Part shown: positions 1-9,058 of the stretch, one piece after another
Layout: each line of letters opens with the position of its first letter
How positions within the stretch are numbered: position 1 is the stretch's first letter
DNA from: Gandjariella thermophila
Lineage (GTDB): Bacteria; Actinomycetota; Actinomycetes; Mycobacteriales; Pseudonocardiaceae
DNA length: 64,000 nucleotides
NCBI RefSeq assembly: GCF_005405885.1
Contig: NZ_BJFL01000001.1
Location: 124,001 to 188,000, forward strand
Reading direction: 5' to 3'
Notes under the pieces: model-generated
The model's database searches: none
Seen by the model: only the letters and a program-made list of their open reading frames with translations
What the model was told of the DNA's origin: nothing
Position numbers and translations under genes: made by a program

Positions 1-1415
1 CCCGCACCGCCAACGGCAACTTCGTGGCGAACTTCGATTCGGTGAGCGCCCCGGACGACCGCACCGTGCTGATCAGAACGAAGACGCCGCAGGCCACCAT
101 GCTGGCGCTGGACGTGCCGATCGTCCCGGAGCACGTCTGGTCCAAGGTGACCGATCTGGCCGGCTACGCCAACGACACCACACCCGTGGTGGGCAGCGGC
201 CCGTTCGTGCTCGCCGACTACAAGCCGAACCAGTACATCAAGCTCACCGCGAACAAGAAGTACTGGCGCGGCCCGGCCAAGATCGACGAGCTGGACTTCG
301 TCTCCTACAAGAACGCCGACGCGGCGGTGCAGGCTCTGCGCAAGGGCGAGGTCGACCTGGTCAACCGGCTCACCCCGGACCAGTTCGACGGGCTGCGCGG
401 GCAGACCAACATCGCGGTGCACAAGGCGCAGGGCCGCCGGTTCACCGAACTGCTGCTCAACCCCGGCGCGGCCACCCGCACCGGGGAACCCATCGGCGAC
501 GGCCACCCGGCGCTCCGGGACGTGCGGGTGCGCCGGGCCATCGCGCAGGCCATCGACGTGCGAACCCTGGTCGACAAGGTGTTCGCCGGCTACGCCGAGC
601 CCGGCAGCGGCTACATCCCATCAGTGTTCCAGAGCTACCACTGGGAGCCGCCGGCGGGCACCGCGCGCCGGTTCGATCTCGCCGCGGCGGGCCGCGCCCT
701 GGACGAGGCCGGCTACCCACGCGGCCCGGACGGCATCCGCCGCGGCGCGGACGGCCGCCCGCTGGCCCTCCGGCTGGTCGGGCACAACAACGTCAGCTCC
801 GACGCGCAGGTCGCCGACTACCTCAAGCGGTGGCTGGCCGACATCGGCATCGCCGTCGACGTGCAGATGCTCTCCGGTAACCGGCTCAACGAGGTCACCG
901 CCGCCGGCGACTACGACATGGCGTTCAGCGGGTGGGGCGTCAACCCGGACCCGGACGCCGTGCTGGGCCTGCAGACCTGCGGGCAGCGGCCCGGCCCGGA
1001 CGGCAAGGGCGGCACCACCGACTCGTTCTTCTGCGACCCGGTCTACGACGACCTCTACCGCAGGCAGCTCGCCGAGTTCGATCCGGTGAAGCGGGCCGAC
1101 CTGGTGCGCCAGATGCAGCAGCGGTTCTACGACCAGGTGCCCGCGGTGATCCTGTTCTACCAGGACGCGCTGGAGGCGTACCGGGCCGACCGGTTCAGCG
1201 GCTTCCCGGTGCAGCCCGATCCGGGCGGGGTGATCCGCGAGCAGAACGGCTACTGGGGCTACTACGGCGCGCAACCGGTGGCCGGCGCGGACAGCGGCGG
1301 CTCCCGTGACCTGTGGGCGGTGCTGCTGCGCTTCGGTGTGCCGCTGGTCGTGGTCGGTGGGGTGGCGCTGTATGGGTACCGGCGGCGCCGCTCGCGCGAG
1401 GACGACCGTGAGTGA
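1..1415 (+). CDS. ABC transporter substrate-binding protein, family 5 (5' partial)
   Basis: Extracytoplasmic solute-binding protein of the oligopeptide/dipeptide/nickel importer class; it captures the substrate outside the membrane for the permeases encoded next. The reading frame is open from base 3, so the true start lies upstream of the window; 470 residues are visible. The visible part has the family pattern, including a GSGPF motif near residue 65 of the fragment and an alternating alpha/beta layout. The odd feature is the C-terminus: a hydrophobic segment of about 20 residues followed by a basic RRRR cluster, which looks like a C-terminal membrane anchor rather than only an N-terminal lipoprotein anchor. 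The N-terminus is not visible, so a signal or lipobox cannot be assessed. The stop overlaps the next gene by 8 nt. The substrate is unknown. Confidence 0.93.
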   Translation, partial: RTANGNFVANFDSVSAPDDRTVLIRTKTPQATMLALDVPIVPEHVWSKVTDLAGYANDTTPVVGSGPFVLADYKPNQYIKLTANKKYWRGPAKIDELDFVSYKNADAAVQALRKGEVDLVNRLTPDQFDGLRGQTNIAVHKAQGRRFTELLLNPGAATRTGEPIGDGHPALRDVRVRRAIAQAIDVRTLVDKVFAGYAEPGSGYIPSVFQSYHWEPPAGTARRFDLAAAGRALDEAGYPRGPDGIRRGADGRPLALRLVGHNNVSSDAQVADYLKRWLADIGIAVDVQMLSGNRLNEVTAAGDYDMAFSGWGVNPDPDAVLGLQTCGQRPGPDGKGGTTDSFFCDPVYDDLYRRQLAEFDPVKRADLVRQMQQRFYDQVPAVILFYQDALEAYRADRFSGFPVQPDPGGVIREQNGYWGYYGAQPVAGADSGGSRDLWAVLLRFGVPLVVVGGVALYGYRRRRSREDDRE

Positions 1416-2463
1416 GCCGGCCATGACCGACGCGATCACCCCGATCGAGCCGCGCGCCGAGGCCGCGGAGCGGCGCGCCGGCGGGACGATGCGGTTCGTG
1501 GCCGCCCGCCTCGGCGGCGCGGCGGCCAGCCTGCTGCTCGTCGTGGTGCTGGGCTTCCTGCTGTTCCGGGTGATCCCCGGTGACCCGGTGCGGACCATGA
1601 CCCGGGGCCGGCCGGTCAGCCCGGAGCAACTCGCCGAGCTCCGCGCCCGGCTCGGCCTGGACCGCCCACTACTCGAGCAGTTCGTGTCCTACCTCGGCCG
1701 GCTGGCACACGGCGACCTGGGCGTCTCCTACCAGTACAGCCGGCCGGTGGCGGCACTGGTCGTGGAGCGTCTCGGCCCGACGGTGCTGCTGGTCGGCACG
1801 GCCACCGTGATCGCCGTGGTGCTGGGCCTGTGGTTGGGTGCCCGCGCGGCGTGGCGTCGGGGAAGTGGCTTCGACCGGGCGGTCACCGGGATCGCGGTGA
1901 CCCTGTGGTCGGTGCCCACGTTCTGGCTGGGCCTGATCGTGCTCATGGTGTTCGCGGTCGGCGCCGGCCCGATCCCCGGACTGTTCCCCACCGGCGGGAT
2001 GACCTCACCGGACACGCCGCCGGGCGCGCTGGCGCACGCCGCGGACGTCGCCCACCACCTGGTGCTGCCGTGCCTGACCCTGGTCGCCGTCATCTATGCC
2101 CAGTACCTGCTGGTGATGCGGTCCTCACTGGTCGAGGAGATGCACGCCGACTACCTGACCACGGCGCGGGCCAAGGGGCTGCGCGAGGACCTGGTGCGCC
2201 GCCGGCACGCGGTGCCCAACGCGCTGCTGCCCACGGTGACCCTGGTGTTCCTGCACCTGGGGCTGGTGGTGTCCGGGGCGGTCACCGTGGAGACGGTGTT
2301 CTCCTGGCCGGGTCTCGGCCTGCTCACCTACGAGGCGTTGCAGGTGCCCGACCTGCCGCTGCTGCAGGGCACCTTCCTCGTGCTGGCCGGCGCGGTCGTA
2401 GCGATGAACCTCGTCGCCGAGCTGCTGTACCGGGCGCTCGATCCCCGGGTGCGCACGCCGTGA
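1408..2463 (+). CDS. ABC transporter permease, DppB/OppB type
   Basis: Inner-membrane permease subunit of the peptide/nickel-type importer, 351 residues. A first hydrophobic helix (around residues 38-58) is followed by the conserved RVIPGDPVR segment, a periplasmic stretch and about five more membrane helices. The ATPase-contacting EAA loop reads TTARAKGL...LLP, as expected for the family. The GTG at 1408 was chosen because a GAGGA ribosome-binding site sits 5 nt before it; an ATG at 1423 is an alternative. The 8 nt overlap with the binding-protein gene and the 4 nt GTGA overlap with the second permease indicate translational coupling in one operon. Confidence 0.94.
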   Translation: MSEPAMTDAITPIEPRAEAAERRAGGTMRFVAARLGGAAASLLLVVVLGFLLFRVIPGDPVRTMTRGRPVSPEQLAELRARLGLDRPLLEQFVSYLGRLAHGDLGVSYQYSRPVAALVVERLGPTVLLVGTATVIAVVLGLWLGARAAWRRGSGFDRAVTGIAVTLWSVPTFWLGLIVLMVFAVGAGPIPGLFPTGGMTSPDTPPGALAHAADVAHHLVLPCLTLVAVIYAQYLLVMRSSLVEEMHADYLTTARAKGLREDLVRRRHAVPNALLPTVTLVFLHLGLVVSGAVTVETVFSWPGLGLLTYEALQVPDLPLLQGTFLVLAGAVVAMNLVAELLYRALDPRVRTP

Positions 2464-3350
2464 CCGCGCCACGCTCGATCGCGTGGCAGCGGCGCCGAGC
2501 GGCGGCCGGGCGGGCGTGGGCGGCGTTCCGCGCCGACCGCGCCGGCCTGGCCGGGTTGGTGATCATCGCGGTCGTGGTGGGTCTCGCAGCGCTCGCTCCG
2601 GTGCTCACCGACCCGGCCGGGCTGGACGTGACCCGGGCCGGTGGTCCCCGGTTGGCGCCGCCGAGCTGGCGGTTCTGGCTGGGCACCGACGAGAGCGGCC
2701 GCTCGGTGCTGCTGCTGGCCTGGTGGGGCACCCGCCTGTCGCTGCTGGCGGGGCTGGCCGCGACGGTGCTCTCGGTCGCGATCGGCACGGTCGTCGGGCT
2801 GCTGGCCGGGCACTTCGGCGGCTGGACCGCGGCGGTGCTGCTGCGGGTGACCGACTTCTTCCTGGTGCTGCCGTCGCTGGTGCTGGCCATCGCGCTGGCC
2901 ACGGTGCTCGGCCGCGGCCTGGCCTCGATCGTGGTGGCGATCGCGGTGACCTCGTGGCCCACCACCGCGCGGCTGGTGCGCGCGCAGACCCTGGCCGTGG
3001 AGGCCCGCCCCTACGTGGAGCGGGCCCGGCTGCTCGGCGGCGGCCACGGCCACGTGCTCGGCCGGCATGTGCTGCCCGCGGTCGCGCCGCTGGTGCTGGC
3101 CAACACCACCCTGGCGGTGGCGGGCGCGGTGATCGCCGAGTCCACCCTGGCCTTTCTCGGCCTCGGTGATCCCGGCGCGGTGTCCTGGGGGTCGATGCTC
3201 AAGGCGGCCCTGGACACTGGCGCGGTCACCGCGGGCGCGTGGTGGTACCTGTTGCCGCCGGGCCTCGGGATCGTCACGGTGGTGCTCGCCTTCACCCTGT
3301 GCGGCCGAGCGCTGGAGGCCGTGCTCAACCCGCGACTGCGGGAGCCGTGA
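2460..3350 (+). CDS. ABC transporter permease, DppC/OppC type
   Basis: Second inner-membrane permease of the importer, 296 residues, which pairs with the DppB-type subunit to form the translocation pore. The N-terminus is a cytoplasmic basic stretch, then a helix around residues 30-50, an extracytoplasmic loop with the typical LGTDESGRS motif, and the five-helix transport domain. The EAA loop (ERARLLGGG followed by HVLPAV) and the AESTLAFLGLG segment are conserved family marks. It starts with GTG, overlapping the preceding stop by 4 nt, and its own stop overlaps the next ATG by 1 nt. Confidence 0.94.
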   Translation: MTAPRSIAWQRRRAAAGRAWAAFRADRAGLAGLVIIAVVVGLAALAPVLTDPAGLDVTRAGGPRLAPPSWRFWLGTDESGRSVLLLAWWGTRLSLLAGLAATVLSVAIGTVVGLLAGHFGGWTAAVLLRVTDFFLVLPSLVLAIALATVLGRGLASIVVAIAVTSWPTTARLVRAQTLAVEARPYVERARLLGGGHGHVLGRHVLPAVAPLVLANTTLAVAGAVIAESTLAFLGLGDPGAVSWGSMLKAALDTGAVTAGAWWYLLPPGLGIVTVVLAFTLCGRALEAVLNPRLREP

Positions 3351-4336
3351 TGGGCGATCCGCTGCTGGAACTGCGCGATCTCACGGTGCGCTACCGGAGT
3401 GCCCGGGGTGCCGTGCCGGCGGTGCGCGGCGTGGACCTGCGCCTGGCGGCCGGGCAGACCCTCGGGCTGGCCGGGGAGTCGGGCTGCGGCAAGTCCACCC
3501 TGGCGCTGGCGGTGTTGCGGCTGCTGCCGAAGTCCGCCGAGATCGGTGGACGGGTGCTGCTGGACGGCGAGGACGTGCGGGCGATGTCCTTCGGCCGACT
3601 CCGCGCGGTGCGCTGGGCCGGGGCGTCGATGGTGTTCCAGGGCGCGCAGCACGCGCTCAACCCGGTGCGCCGGGTGGGCGAGCAGATCGCCGAGCCAATC
3701 CGGCTACACGGCACGGTGCCGCGCCGCGCGGTCCGGGATCGGGTGGCCGAGTTGCTCGCGGCGGTGGGGCTGCCGGCGTGGCGGGCGCGGGCCTACCCGC
3801 ACGAGCTGTCCGGCGGCCAGCGGCAGCGGGTGATGATCGCGATGGCGCTGGCCTGCGAGCCGCGACTGGTGATCGCGGATGAGCCAACCACCGCGCTGGA
3901 CGTGATGGTGCGGGCGCAGGTGCTGGCGCTGCTGTCGGCGCTGGTCGCCGAGCGCGGTATCGGCCTGCTGATGATCAGCCACGAGCTGGCCGCGCTGGCC
4001 GCCGCCTGCCGCCGGCTGGCCGTGATGTACGCGGGGCGGATCGTCGAGGAGGGGCCCGCGCAGCGGGTCTTCCGGGCGCCCGCGCATCCCTACACCGTGG
4101 CACTGGCCGCGGCGTTCCCGATCGTCGGTGACCCGGGGTCGCGGCGGGCGCCGCGTGGGCTTCCTGGCGATCCTCCGGACCCGGCCCGGCTGCCCACGGG
4201 TTGCCCGTTCCACCCGCGGTGCCCGGTGGCCGGCCCGGAATGCCCGGAGGTCGCCATCGCGCTGCGGCCGGCCGCTCCCGGGCACGAGGTGGCGTGCGTG
4301 CGGATGGCCGGGGACTTCGCGGGGGCCGACGGGTGA
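3350..4336 (+). CDS. ABC transporter ATP-binding protein, DppD/OppD type
   Basis: Cytoplasmic ATPase that powers the importer, 328 residues. Walker A GESGCGKST is at residues 42-50, with a Q-loop, the LSGGQRQR signature, Walker B ending ADEPTTALD and the switch histidine in ISHE. The C-terminal extension with HPYTVAL and CPFHPRCP is the oligopeptide-transporter type C-terminal domain. Some members of this subfamily bind an iron-sulfur cluster through cysteines in that region; here that is only inferred. Start ATG overlaps the upstream stop (TGATG), and the stop overlaps the next GTG by 4 nt. Confidence 0.95.
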   Translation: MGDPLLELRDLTVRYRSARGAVPAVRGVDLRLAAGQTLGLAGESGCGKSTLALAVLRLLPKSAEIGGRVLLDGEDVRAMSFGRLRAVRWAGASMVFQGAQHALNPVRRVGEQIAEPIRLHGTVPRRAVRDRVAELLAAVGLPAWRARAYPHELSGGQRQRVMIAMALACEPRLVIADEPTTALDVMVRAQVLALLSALVAERGIGLLMISHELAALAAACRRLAVMYAGRIVEEGPAQRVFRAPAHPYTVALAAAFPIVGDPGSRRAPRGLPGDPPDPARLPTGCPFHPRCPVAGPECPEVAIALRPAAPGHEVACVRMAGDFAGADG

Positions 4337-5301
4337 GCGGACTGTTGCGCTCCGAGGGGCTCACCGTCGACTACCGGGTGCGGGGCGGGGTGGTGCGTGC
4401 CGTGGACGGGGTGCACCTTGACCTGCACGCCGGCGAGATCCTCGCCCTGGTCGGCGAGTCGGGGTGCGGCAAGAGCACGCTGGCCGGGGCGCTGCTCGGG
4501 GCGCGGCAACCCAGCCGGGGGCGGGTGCTCTTCGACGGCGACCCGCTGCCGGTCTCCGCCCGGGGCCTGCGCGCCTACCGGCGCCGTGTACAACTCGTGC
4601 CGCAGGATCCGGCCGGGGCGCTGAATCCCCGGTACAGCGTGTACGAGGCGGTCGCCGAGGGCCTGCGCATTCACCGCGTGCCCGGTGACGAGCGTGTGCT
4701 GGTGGCCGAGGCGCTGGCCACGGCGGGCCTACGGCCGCCGGAGCGGTTCCTCGCCGCGCTCCCGCACGAGCTGTCCGGCGGGCAGCGGCAGCGGGTACTG
4801 ATCGCGGCGGCCGTGGCGCTGCGCCCGGTCGTGCTGCTCGCCGACGAGCCGGTGGCCTCGCTGGACGCGTCCGCACGCGGCGAGATCCTGGGCCTGCTGC
4901 TGCGGCTGCGCGACCACCTCGGGTTGGCCGCGCTGGTGATCACCCACGATCTCGGCCTGGCCTGGAACGTCGCCGACCGGGTCGCGGTCATGTACCTGGG
5001 GCGGATCGTCGAGGTTGGACCGGCGGGCGCGGTGCTCACCGCGCCCCGGCACCCCTACACCCAGGCGTTGCTTTCCGTGCTGCCCGAGTCCGACCGGCCG
5101 GCGACGGTGCTGGCCGGCGAGCCGCCCGACCCGGCCAGGATGCCGCTCGGGTGCCGGTTCCATCCACGCTGCCCCGCGCTGGCCACCGGCCGCGCCGCCG
5201 CCGTGGCCGACAGGTGCCGCACGATGGACCCCGCCGTCCTGCCCGGCGGCCGCGCCAGCGGCGCGGCCTGCCATCTGCTGCCGGCGCCCAGCGGAACGTG
5301 A
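4333..5301 (+). CDS. ABC transporter ATP-binding protein, DppF/OppF type
   Basis: Second ATPase of the importer, 322 residues, forming a heterodimer with the preceding one. Walker A GESGCGKST is at residues 41-49, the signature is LSGGQRQR, Walker B is LLADEPVASLD and the switch histidine is in ITHD. The C-terminal HPYTQALLS and CRFHPRCP segments match the DppF/OppF class. It starts with GTG inside the GTGA overlap with the preceding stop. This completes the usual set of binding protein, two permeases and two ATPases. Confidence 0.95.
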   Translation: MSGLLRSEGLTVDYRVRGGVVRAVDGVHLDLHAGEILALVGESGCGKSTLAGALLGARQPSRGRVLFDGDPLPVSARGLRAYRRRVQLVPQDPAGALNPRYSVYEAVAEGLRIHRVPGDERVLVAEALATAGLRPPERFLAALPHELSGGQRQRVLIAAAVALRPVVLLADEPVASLDASARGEILGLLLRLRDHLGLAALVITHDLGLAWNVADRVAVMYLGRIVEVGPAGAVLTAPRHPYTQALLSVLPESDRPATVLAGEPPDPARMPLGCRFHPRCPALATGRAAAVADRCRTMDPAVLPGGRASGAACHLLPAPSGT

Positions 5302-5314
5302 TTGGAGGCCGCCC

Positions 5315-5557
5315 ATGTCCGACATCGTGGAGCAGGGGAACGCCGCGTACTTCGACCCGCAGCTGTCCGCCGGGGTACTCGCCGCGTTACGCGTCCTGGC
5401 CACCGCTCCCGCCAACGCGCAGGCCCTGGCCGACCGGGCGTTCCGGCTGATGCGGGTGGCCCGGCAGGACCCGCGGGACTTCTCCGCGCGGCTGTCCGGT
5501 TCAGCGCGCCGAGAACGGTGCCGAGCGCCTGGTCCGGCACGGTTCCCCCGGTGCTGA
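5315..5557 (+). CDS. small hypothetical protein after the ABC operon
   Basis: An 80-residue open reading frame with a good ribosome-binding site (TTGGAGG, about 7 nt before the ATG), 13 nt after the ATPase stop, so it may be the last gene of the importer operon. The first about 60 residues look protein-like (alanine- and leucine-rich helix), while the last 20 are arginine- and proline-rich, which could mean a frameshifted or artefactual end. No family recognised. It converges with the kinase gene, whose stop is 16 nt away. Confidence 0.5.
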   Translation: MSDIVEQGNAAYFDPQLSAGVLAALRVLATAPANAQALADRAFRLMRVARQDPRDFSARLSGSARRERCRAPGPARFPRC

Positions 5558-5572
5558 GCGTCGGCTGCGGTT

Positions 5573-6478
5573 CTACCGGGCCGGCAACGCCGGTGGTCCG
5601 GGGCGGGGTCCCTCCTCGCCGGTGATGGCGGTGCATGCCTGCCACAGCTCCGGCACGGTGGGCCGGTCGGCGGGTTTCGGTTGCAGGCATCCGTCGATCG
5701 CCTCGGCGAGCGGGCGCGGCAGCCGTCGCAGAGCGCGCACGGACGGCGCGACCCGGCACAGCTGCAGGTAGCGCGTGGGGTCGCCGGAGTAGGACCATTC
5801 CGGGCCGGCGCCGCGGGGTGCCGCGAACGGGCGGGTGAGGGTGGCCGCCTCGTACAGCACCAGGCCGATGCCCCACACGTCGGCCGGGGTGTCCAGGAAG
5901 TCGCCCTCAGCCTGCTCGGGTGCCAGGTAAGCGCGGGTGCCGACGCCGGGATGGCAGGTGCCCGGCGGGCGGGCCAGGCTGAGATCGATCACCTTGGCGC
6001 GGCCGGCCTCGGCGATGATGTTGCTCGGCTTGAGGTCCAGATGCAGGTAGCCGTGGTCGTGCAGGTACCGGATGGCCGAACAGAGTTGCCGGCCGAGGTG
6101 CGCGATGTCCGATGTGGACAGCCGGCGGTGGCGGTCCCGCAGCAGGGCACCGAGGTGCGTGCCGGTCAGCGCCTCCAGGACAAGGACGGGTGGCTGGCCC
6201 GGTGCGGGCTGGACGAGGTCGTAGCCGCGGACGAGGTGCGGGTGGGTCAGTTCGCGCAGCAGCCGGCCCTCCAGCAGCAGGCGCCGGCACACTTCGTCGA
6301 CACCGACCCGGTCGGGCCGGGGCGTCTTGACGAAGCACCGGGCATACCGCTGCTCGCTCCACGCGTCGTAGGCGTCCAGGTCGGCGCCACGGCGCAGGTG
6401 GGCGACCACCCGGTAGCCCGGGGCGATCTCGTGGTCGGGCGGGTAGGGCTTGGGCGGGTCCAACGAGTAGTCGGTCAT
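5573..6478 (-). CDS. soluble serine/threonine protein kinase
   Basis: A compact 301-residue Hanks-type kinase. The phosphate-anchoring lysine is K51 (in CFVKTP), the catalytic loop is HLDLKPSN with D148, the metal-binding aspartate is D165 in DLS (in place of DFG), and YLAPEQ ends the activation segment. The glycine-rich loop is degenerate (LRRGADLDAYDAW). All core catalytic residues remain, so activity is plausible. There is no transmembrane helix and no PASTA or other sensor domain, so it is likely cytoplasmic. It stands alone on the - strand between a convergent ABC operon and a PadR gene; its substrates cannot be inferred. Confidence 0.9.
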   Translation of the reverse strand: MTDYSLDPPKPYPPDHEIAPGYRVVAHLRRGADLDAYDAWSEQRYARCFVKTPRPDRVGVDEVCRRLLLEGRLLRELTHPHLVRGYDLVQPAPGQPPVLVLEALTGTHLGALLRDRHRRLSTSDIAHLGRQLCSAIRYLHDHGYLHLDLKPSNIIAEAGRAKVIDLSLARPPGTCHPGVGTRAYLAPEQAEGDFLDTPADVWGIGLVLYEAATLTRPFAAPRGAGPEWSYSGDPTRYLQLCRVAPSVRALRRLPRPLAEAIDGCLQPKPADRPTVPELWQACTAITGEEGPRPGPPALPAR

Positions 6479-6622
6479 GGCGGTATCGGCTGGTCACCGG
6501 TGGACCGGCCCGGCAGCTCACCGAGCCGGCACGGTCATCGCGTCATCCGCGCCGGCCACGCGTGGCCGGCGCCGGCCGCGTCCCGCGGGGCGCGGCCGGC
6601 CGGAGCCTCGGGTGGCCCCCGC

Positions 6623-7102
6623 TCATCGCTCTCCGGGCGATCGAAGCCCGTTGCCCGGCACGGGCCATGCGGACAACCCGGCCGAGTCGAGCGCACCGAC
6701 CTGTCCGGGGCGCTCCCGCTCCCCGCGCCCGTCGACGGCACCTGGTGGTGCCGACGATGCCGACTCCATCGAGTCGGACGAACGCTCATAGCGGACGAGG
6801 AAGCCGTCCAGGACATCTCTGGTGGCCTTCAGCGACCGCGCGTGCCGGCCGAGCGCGGCGGCACCCGCCGGGGTGAGTTCGTAGGTACGCCGGGCGGGCC
6901 CGGCGGAGGAAGTCGACCAGGACGAGCGCACCATGCCGCGCTGTTCGAGGCCGCGCAGCGCGCGGTACACCCCGCTGGAGTCGCTGTCGGCGTCGGAGAC
7001 CGACTTGAGTCGTTCGGTCAGTTCGTAACCGTGGTCCGGGCGTTCCTGCAGCAGCAGCAGCAGGCACGCCTGGAGGAAGTTTCGTGGTTCGCAATCACGC
7101 AT
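6623..7102 (-). CDS. PadR-family transcriptional regulator
   Basis: A 159-residue PadR regulator. The N-terminal winged helix-turn-helix (about residues 5-95) has the family pattern: a leucine-rich first helix, GYEL, VYRAL..LE..G, and a wing ending in RRTYELT.AG. The C-terminal helix that normally dimerises the protein follows (about 95-125). A further 30 residues at the C-terminus are serine-, glycine- and arginine-rich and look disordered. The start chosen is ATG at 7102, just before the first family-like helix; upstream residues in the same frame are not protein-like. PadR proteins usually repress adjacent transporter or stress genes, but no obvious target is adjacent here. Confidence 0.85.
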   Translation of the reverse strand: MRDCEPRNFLQACLLLLLQERPDHGYELTERLKSVSDADSDSSGVYRALRGLEQRGMVRSSWSTSSAGPARRTYELTPAGAAALGRHARSLKATRDVLDGFLVRYERSSDSMESASSAPPGAVDGRGERERPGQVGALDSAGLSAWPVPGNGLRSPGER

Positions 7103-7277
7103 ACCGTGGCCCCCCGGGCAAGACGACGATGGAACTCGGGGTCCTCGGTGGCCGTGGTCGCGGCGCTCGGTGCTGCCAGCGGAGCGCGCTAGCCAGCATC
7201 CGCATGGCCGCCTCCCCACCCAGTAGCGCCACAGGTTCAGCCGCCCGGGTCCCCTGGCAGTACCCACACCTAACGTG

Positions 7278-7297
7278 ACACCCCCGTTTGGGCGTGT
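7278..7297 (-). terminator. hairpin downstream of the LD-carboxypeptidase gene
   Basis: An inverted repeat with arms ACACCCCC and GGGCGTGT and a GTTT loop (one C-C mismatch). It lies about 47 nt past the LD-carboxypeptidase stop on the - strand. There is no U tract, which is common for actinobacterial terminators. It also lies upstream of the PadR gene, so a PadR operator role is an alternative. Confidence 0.35.
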
Positions 7298-7343
7298 GAA
7301 TGCCCGGAACAGGTGAACGCCGTGCCGGTGGCTCACGCAGCGG

Positions 7344-8312
7344 CTAACACAGTGCGGGGTCCAGCACGGTGAGTGTGCCCGCGTCGGCGTCCAGTTCGGT
7401 GAGCACGCCCAACGGCACGGTCAACGGCGCGTCACGGTGACCGAACCCGAGTTCCCAGATCACCGGGACGCCGAGGTCGCCGAGCCGGTCGGCGAGCACG
7501 GCGCGCACCGCCTCGGACTCGCCGCAGCCGGTCCAGGAGCCGAGCGCGATCCCGGCGGCGTCGGCGAACCAGCCGGCGCGGCGCAGTTGGGTGAGCATCC
7601 GGTCCAGCCGGTACGGCGCCTCGGCCACGTCCTCCAGCAGCACGACCGCTCCCGGCGGCGGCGCGGCCGCGTCCCAGGCGCCCAACCCGGCCACGAGCAG
7701 GCTGGCGTTGCCGCCCGTGGTCACACCGCGTGCCCGCCCGGCGACCAGCGGTCCGGCACCCGGCCGGGTGAGCACCCGCACCGACTCGGGTTCGAACAGC
7801 GTGCGCCGAAGATGTTCCCTGGCATGCGGGTCGGCGAAGGACGGGCCGGCGATCATCGGGGAGAACAGCGTGACGACGCCCAGATGGCGGCCCATGGCCT
7901 CGTGCAGCGCGGTGACGTCGCTGGACCCGGCGAAGATCTTCGGCCGTGCCGCGGCCATGGCCGGCCAGTCCAGCAGGTCCAGCAGGCGCAGGCAGCCGTA
8001 GCCGCCGCGGGCGCACAGCACGGCGTGCACGTCCGGATCGCACCAGGCGTGCTGCAGGTCGCGAGCCCGGTCCAGGTCGGGGGCGGCGAGGTAGGGGAGG
8101 TCTGGGTGGCCGTCCAGGACGTGCGGCGCGACGTCCACCTGCAGCCCCCAGGACCGCAGCACCGCCACCCCCTGGGCAAGCTGATCCCGGGGCACCGGCC
8201 CGGCCGGGGCGACCACCGCGACCCGGTCGCCGCGGCGCAGCCGGCGCGGCCGGAGCCGCTCCACCGGGCTCGCCGGCACCCCCGCATCCTCAGGTGGCGC
8301 GCTCCTCCCCAC
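7344..8312 (-). CDS. LD-carboxypeptidase (peptidase family S66)
   Basis: Serine peptidase of the LdcA/MccF family, 322 residues. LdcA members trim the terminal D-alanine from tetrapeptide stems of peptidoglycan; MccF members confer resistance to microcin-like peptides. The N-terminal AVVAPAGP strand, the CARGGYG motif, the nucleophile in GSSD (S131), the GGN turn, the LLED glutamate segment and the late GFGH histidine are all present, so the Ser-Glu-His triad appears intact. No signal peptide is seen, consistent with a cytoplasmic recycling enzyme. The start at GTG 8312 is uncertain; in-frame GTGs about 10-16 codons later would still keep the whole domain. Confidence 0.9.
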   Translation of the reverse strand: MGRSAPPEDAGVPASPVERLRPRRLRRGDRVAVVAPAGPVPRDQLAQGVAVLRSWGLQVDVAPHVLDGHPDLPYLAAPDLDRARDLQHAWCDPDVHAVLCARGGYGCLRLLDLLDWPAMAAARPKIFAGSSDVTALHEAMGRHLGVVTLFSPMIAGPSFADPHAREHLRRTLFEPESVRVLTRPGAGPLVAGRARGVTTGGNASLLVAGLGAWDAAAPPPGAVVLLEDVAEAPYRLDRMLTQLRRAGWFADAAGIALGSWTGCGESEAVRAVLADRLGDLGVPVIWELGFGHRDAPLTVPLGVLTELDADAGTLTVLDPALC

Positions 8313-8491
8313 GCCACGACCCTATCCACCGGCGCTGCGCGCCACGACCGCCGGCCTGCCCTTGTCCACGGTGGACTCGACGGTGATCGAACCGGTCTCG
8401 CGGACGATCATCGCTGGCCAGCGTTCGCGGGCGGCGAAACGGGGGGACCGGGCTGCTCTGCCCAAGGTCGTGGCCTAGGGTCGGTGGTGTC

Positions 8492-9058
8492 ATGGCTCGT
8501 GTCATCCACGTCTTCCGCCACCCCGACCGCTTCGTTGCCGGCACGGTCGGGGACCCGGGCGAACGCACCTTCTACCTCCAGGCCACCGACGACAGCAGGA
8601 CCATCAGCGTGCTGCTGGAGAAGCAGCAGGTCTCGGTGCTGTCGGAACGGATAGGAACGCTGCTGGAGGAGGTCCAGCGCCGGTTCGGGGCCGAGGTGCC
8701 CGACACGGTGCCGGACGATCTCATCGACACCGGACCGCTGGAGACCCCGGTCGACGAGGAATTCCGGGTCGGCACGATGGGCCTGGGCTGGGACGCCGAA
8801 AGCCGGGCCGTCGTGATCGAGTTGCTCGCGGTCACCGAGGAGGAGGTCGACGAGGCCGTCGTCCTCGACGACACCGAGGAGGGGCCGGACGCGGTGCGGG
8901 TGTTCCTCTCCCCGTTGGAGGCGCGCGCCTTCGCCGAGCGGGCCGAACGTGTCGTCCGCGCCGGCCGCAAGCTCTGCCCGCTGTGCGGCGAGCCACTCGA
9001 TCCCGATGGCCATATCTGCCCCCGGCAGAACGGGTATCGGCGCACCATCGAAGGGTGA
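8492..9058 (+). CDS. DUF3090 family protein
   Basis: A 188-residue actinobacterial protein of unknown function. The N-terminus (DRFVAGTVG, then RTFYLQA) is characteristic of the family, and the C-terminus carries a CPLCGEPL...GHICPR cluster that looks like a small zinc-binding site. The spacing TAGGGT then about 10 nt to the ATG suggests a very short leader or leaderless transcript. It overlaps the SCO1664-type gene by 4 nt, and the two families are usually neighbours across actinobacteria. The function is not established. Confidence 0.93.
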   Translation: MARVIHVFRHPDRFVAGTVGDPGERTFYLQATDDSRTISVLLEKQQVSVLSERIGTLLEEVQRRFGAEVPDTVPDDLIDTGPLETPVDEEFRVGTMGLGWDAESRAVVIELLAVTEEEVDEAVVLDDTEEGPDAVRVFLSPLEARAFAERAERVVRAGRKLCPLCGEPLDPDGHICPRQNGYRRTIEG

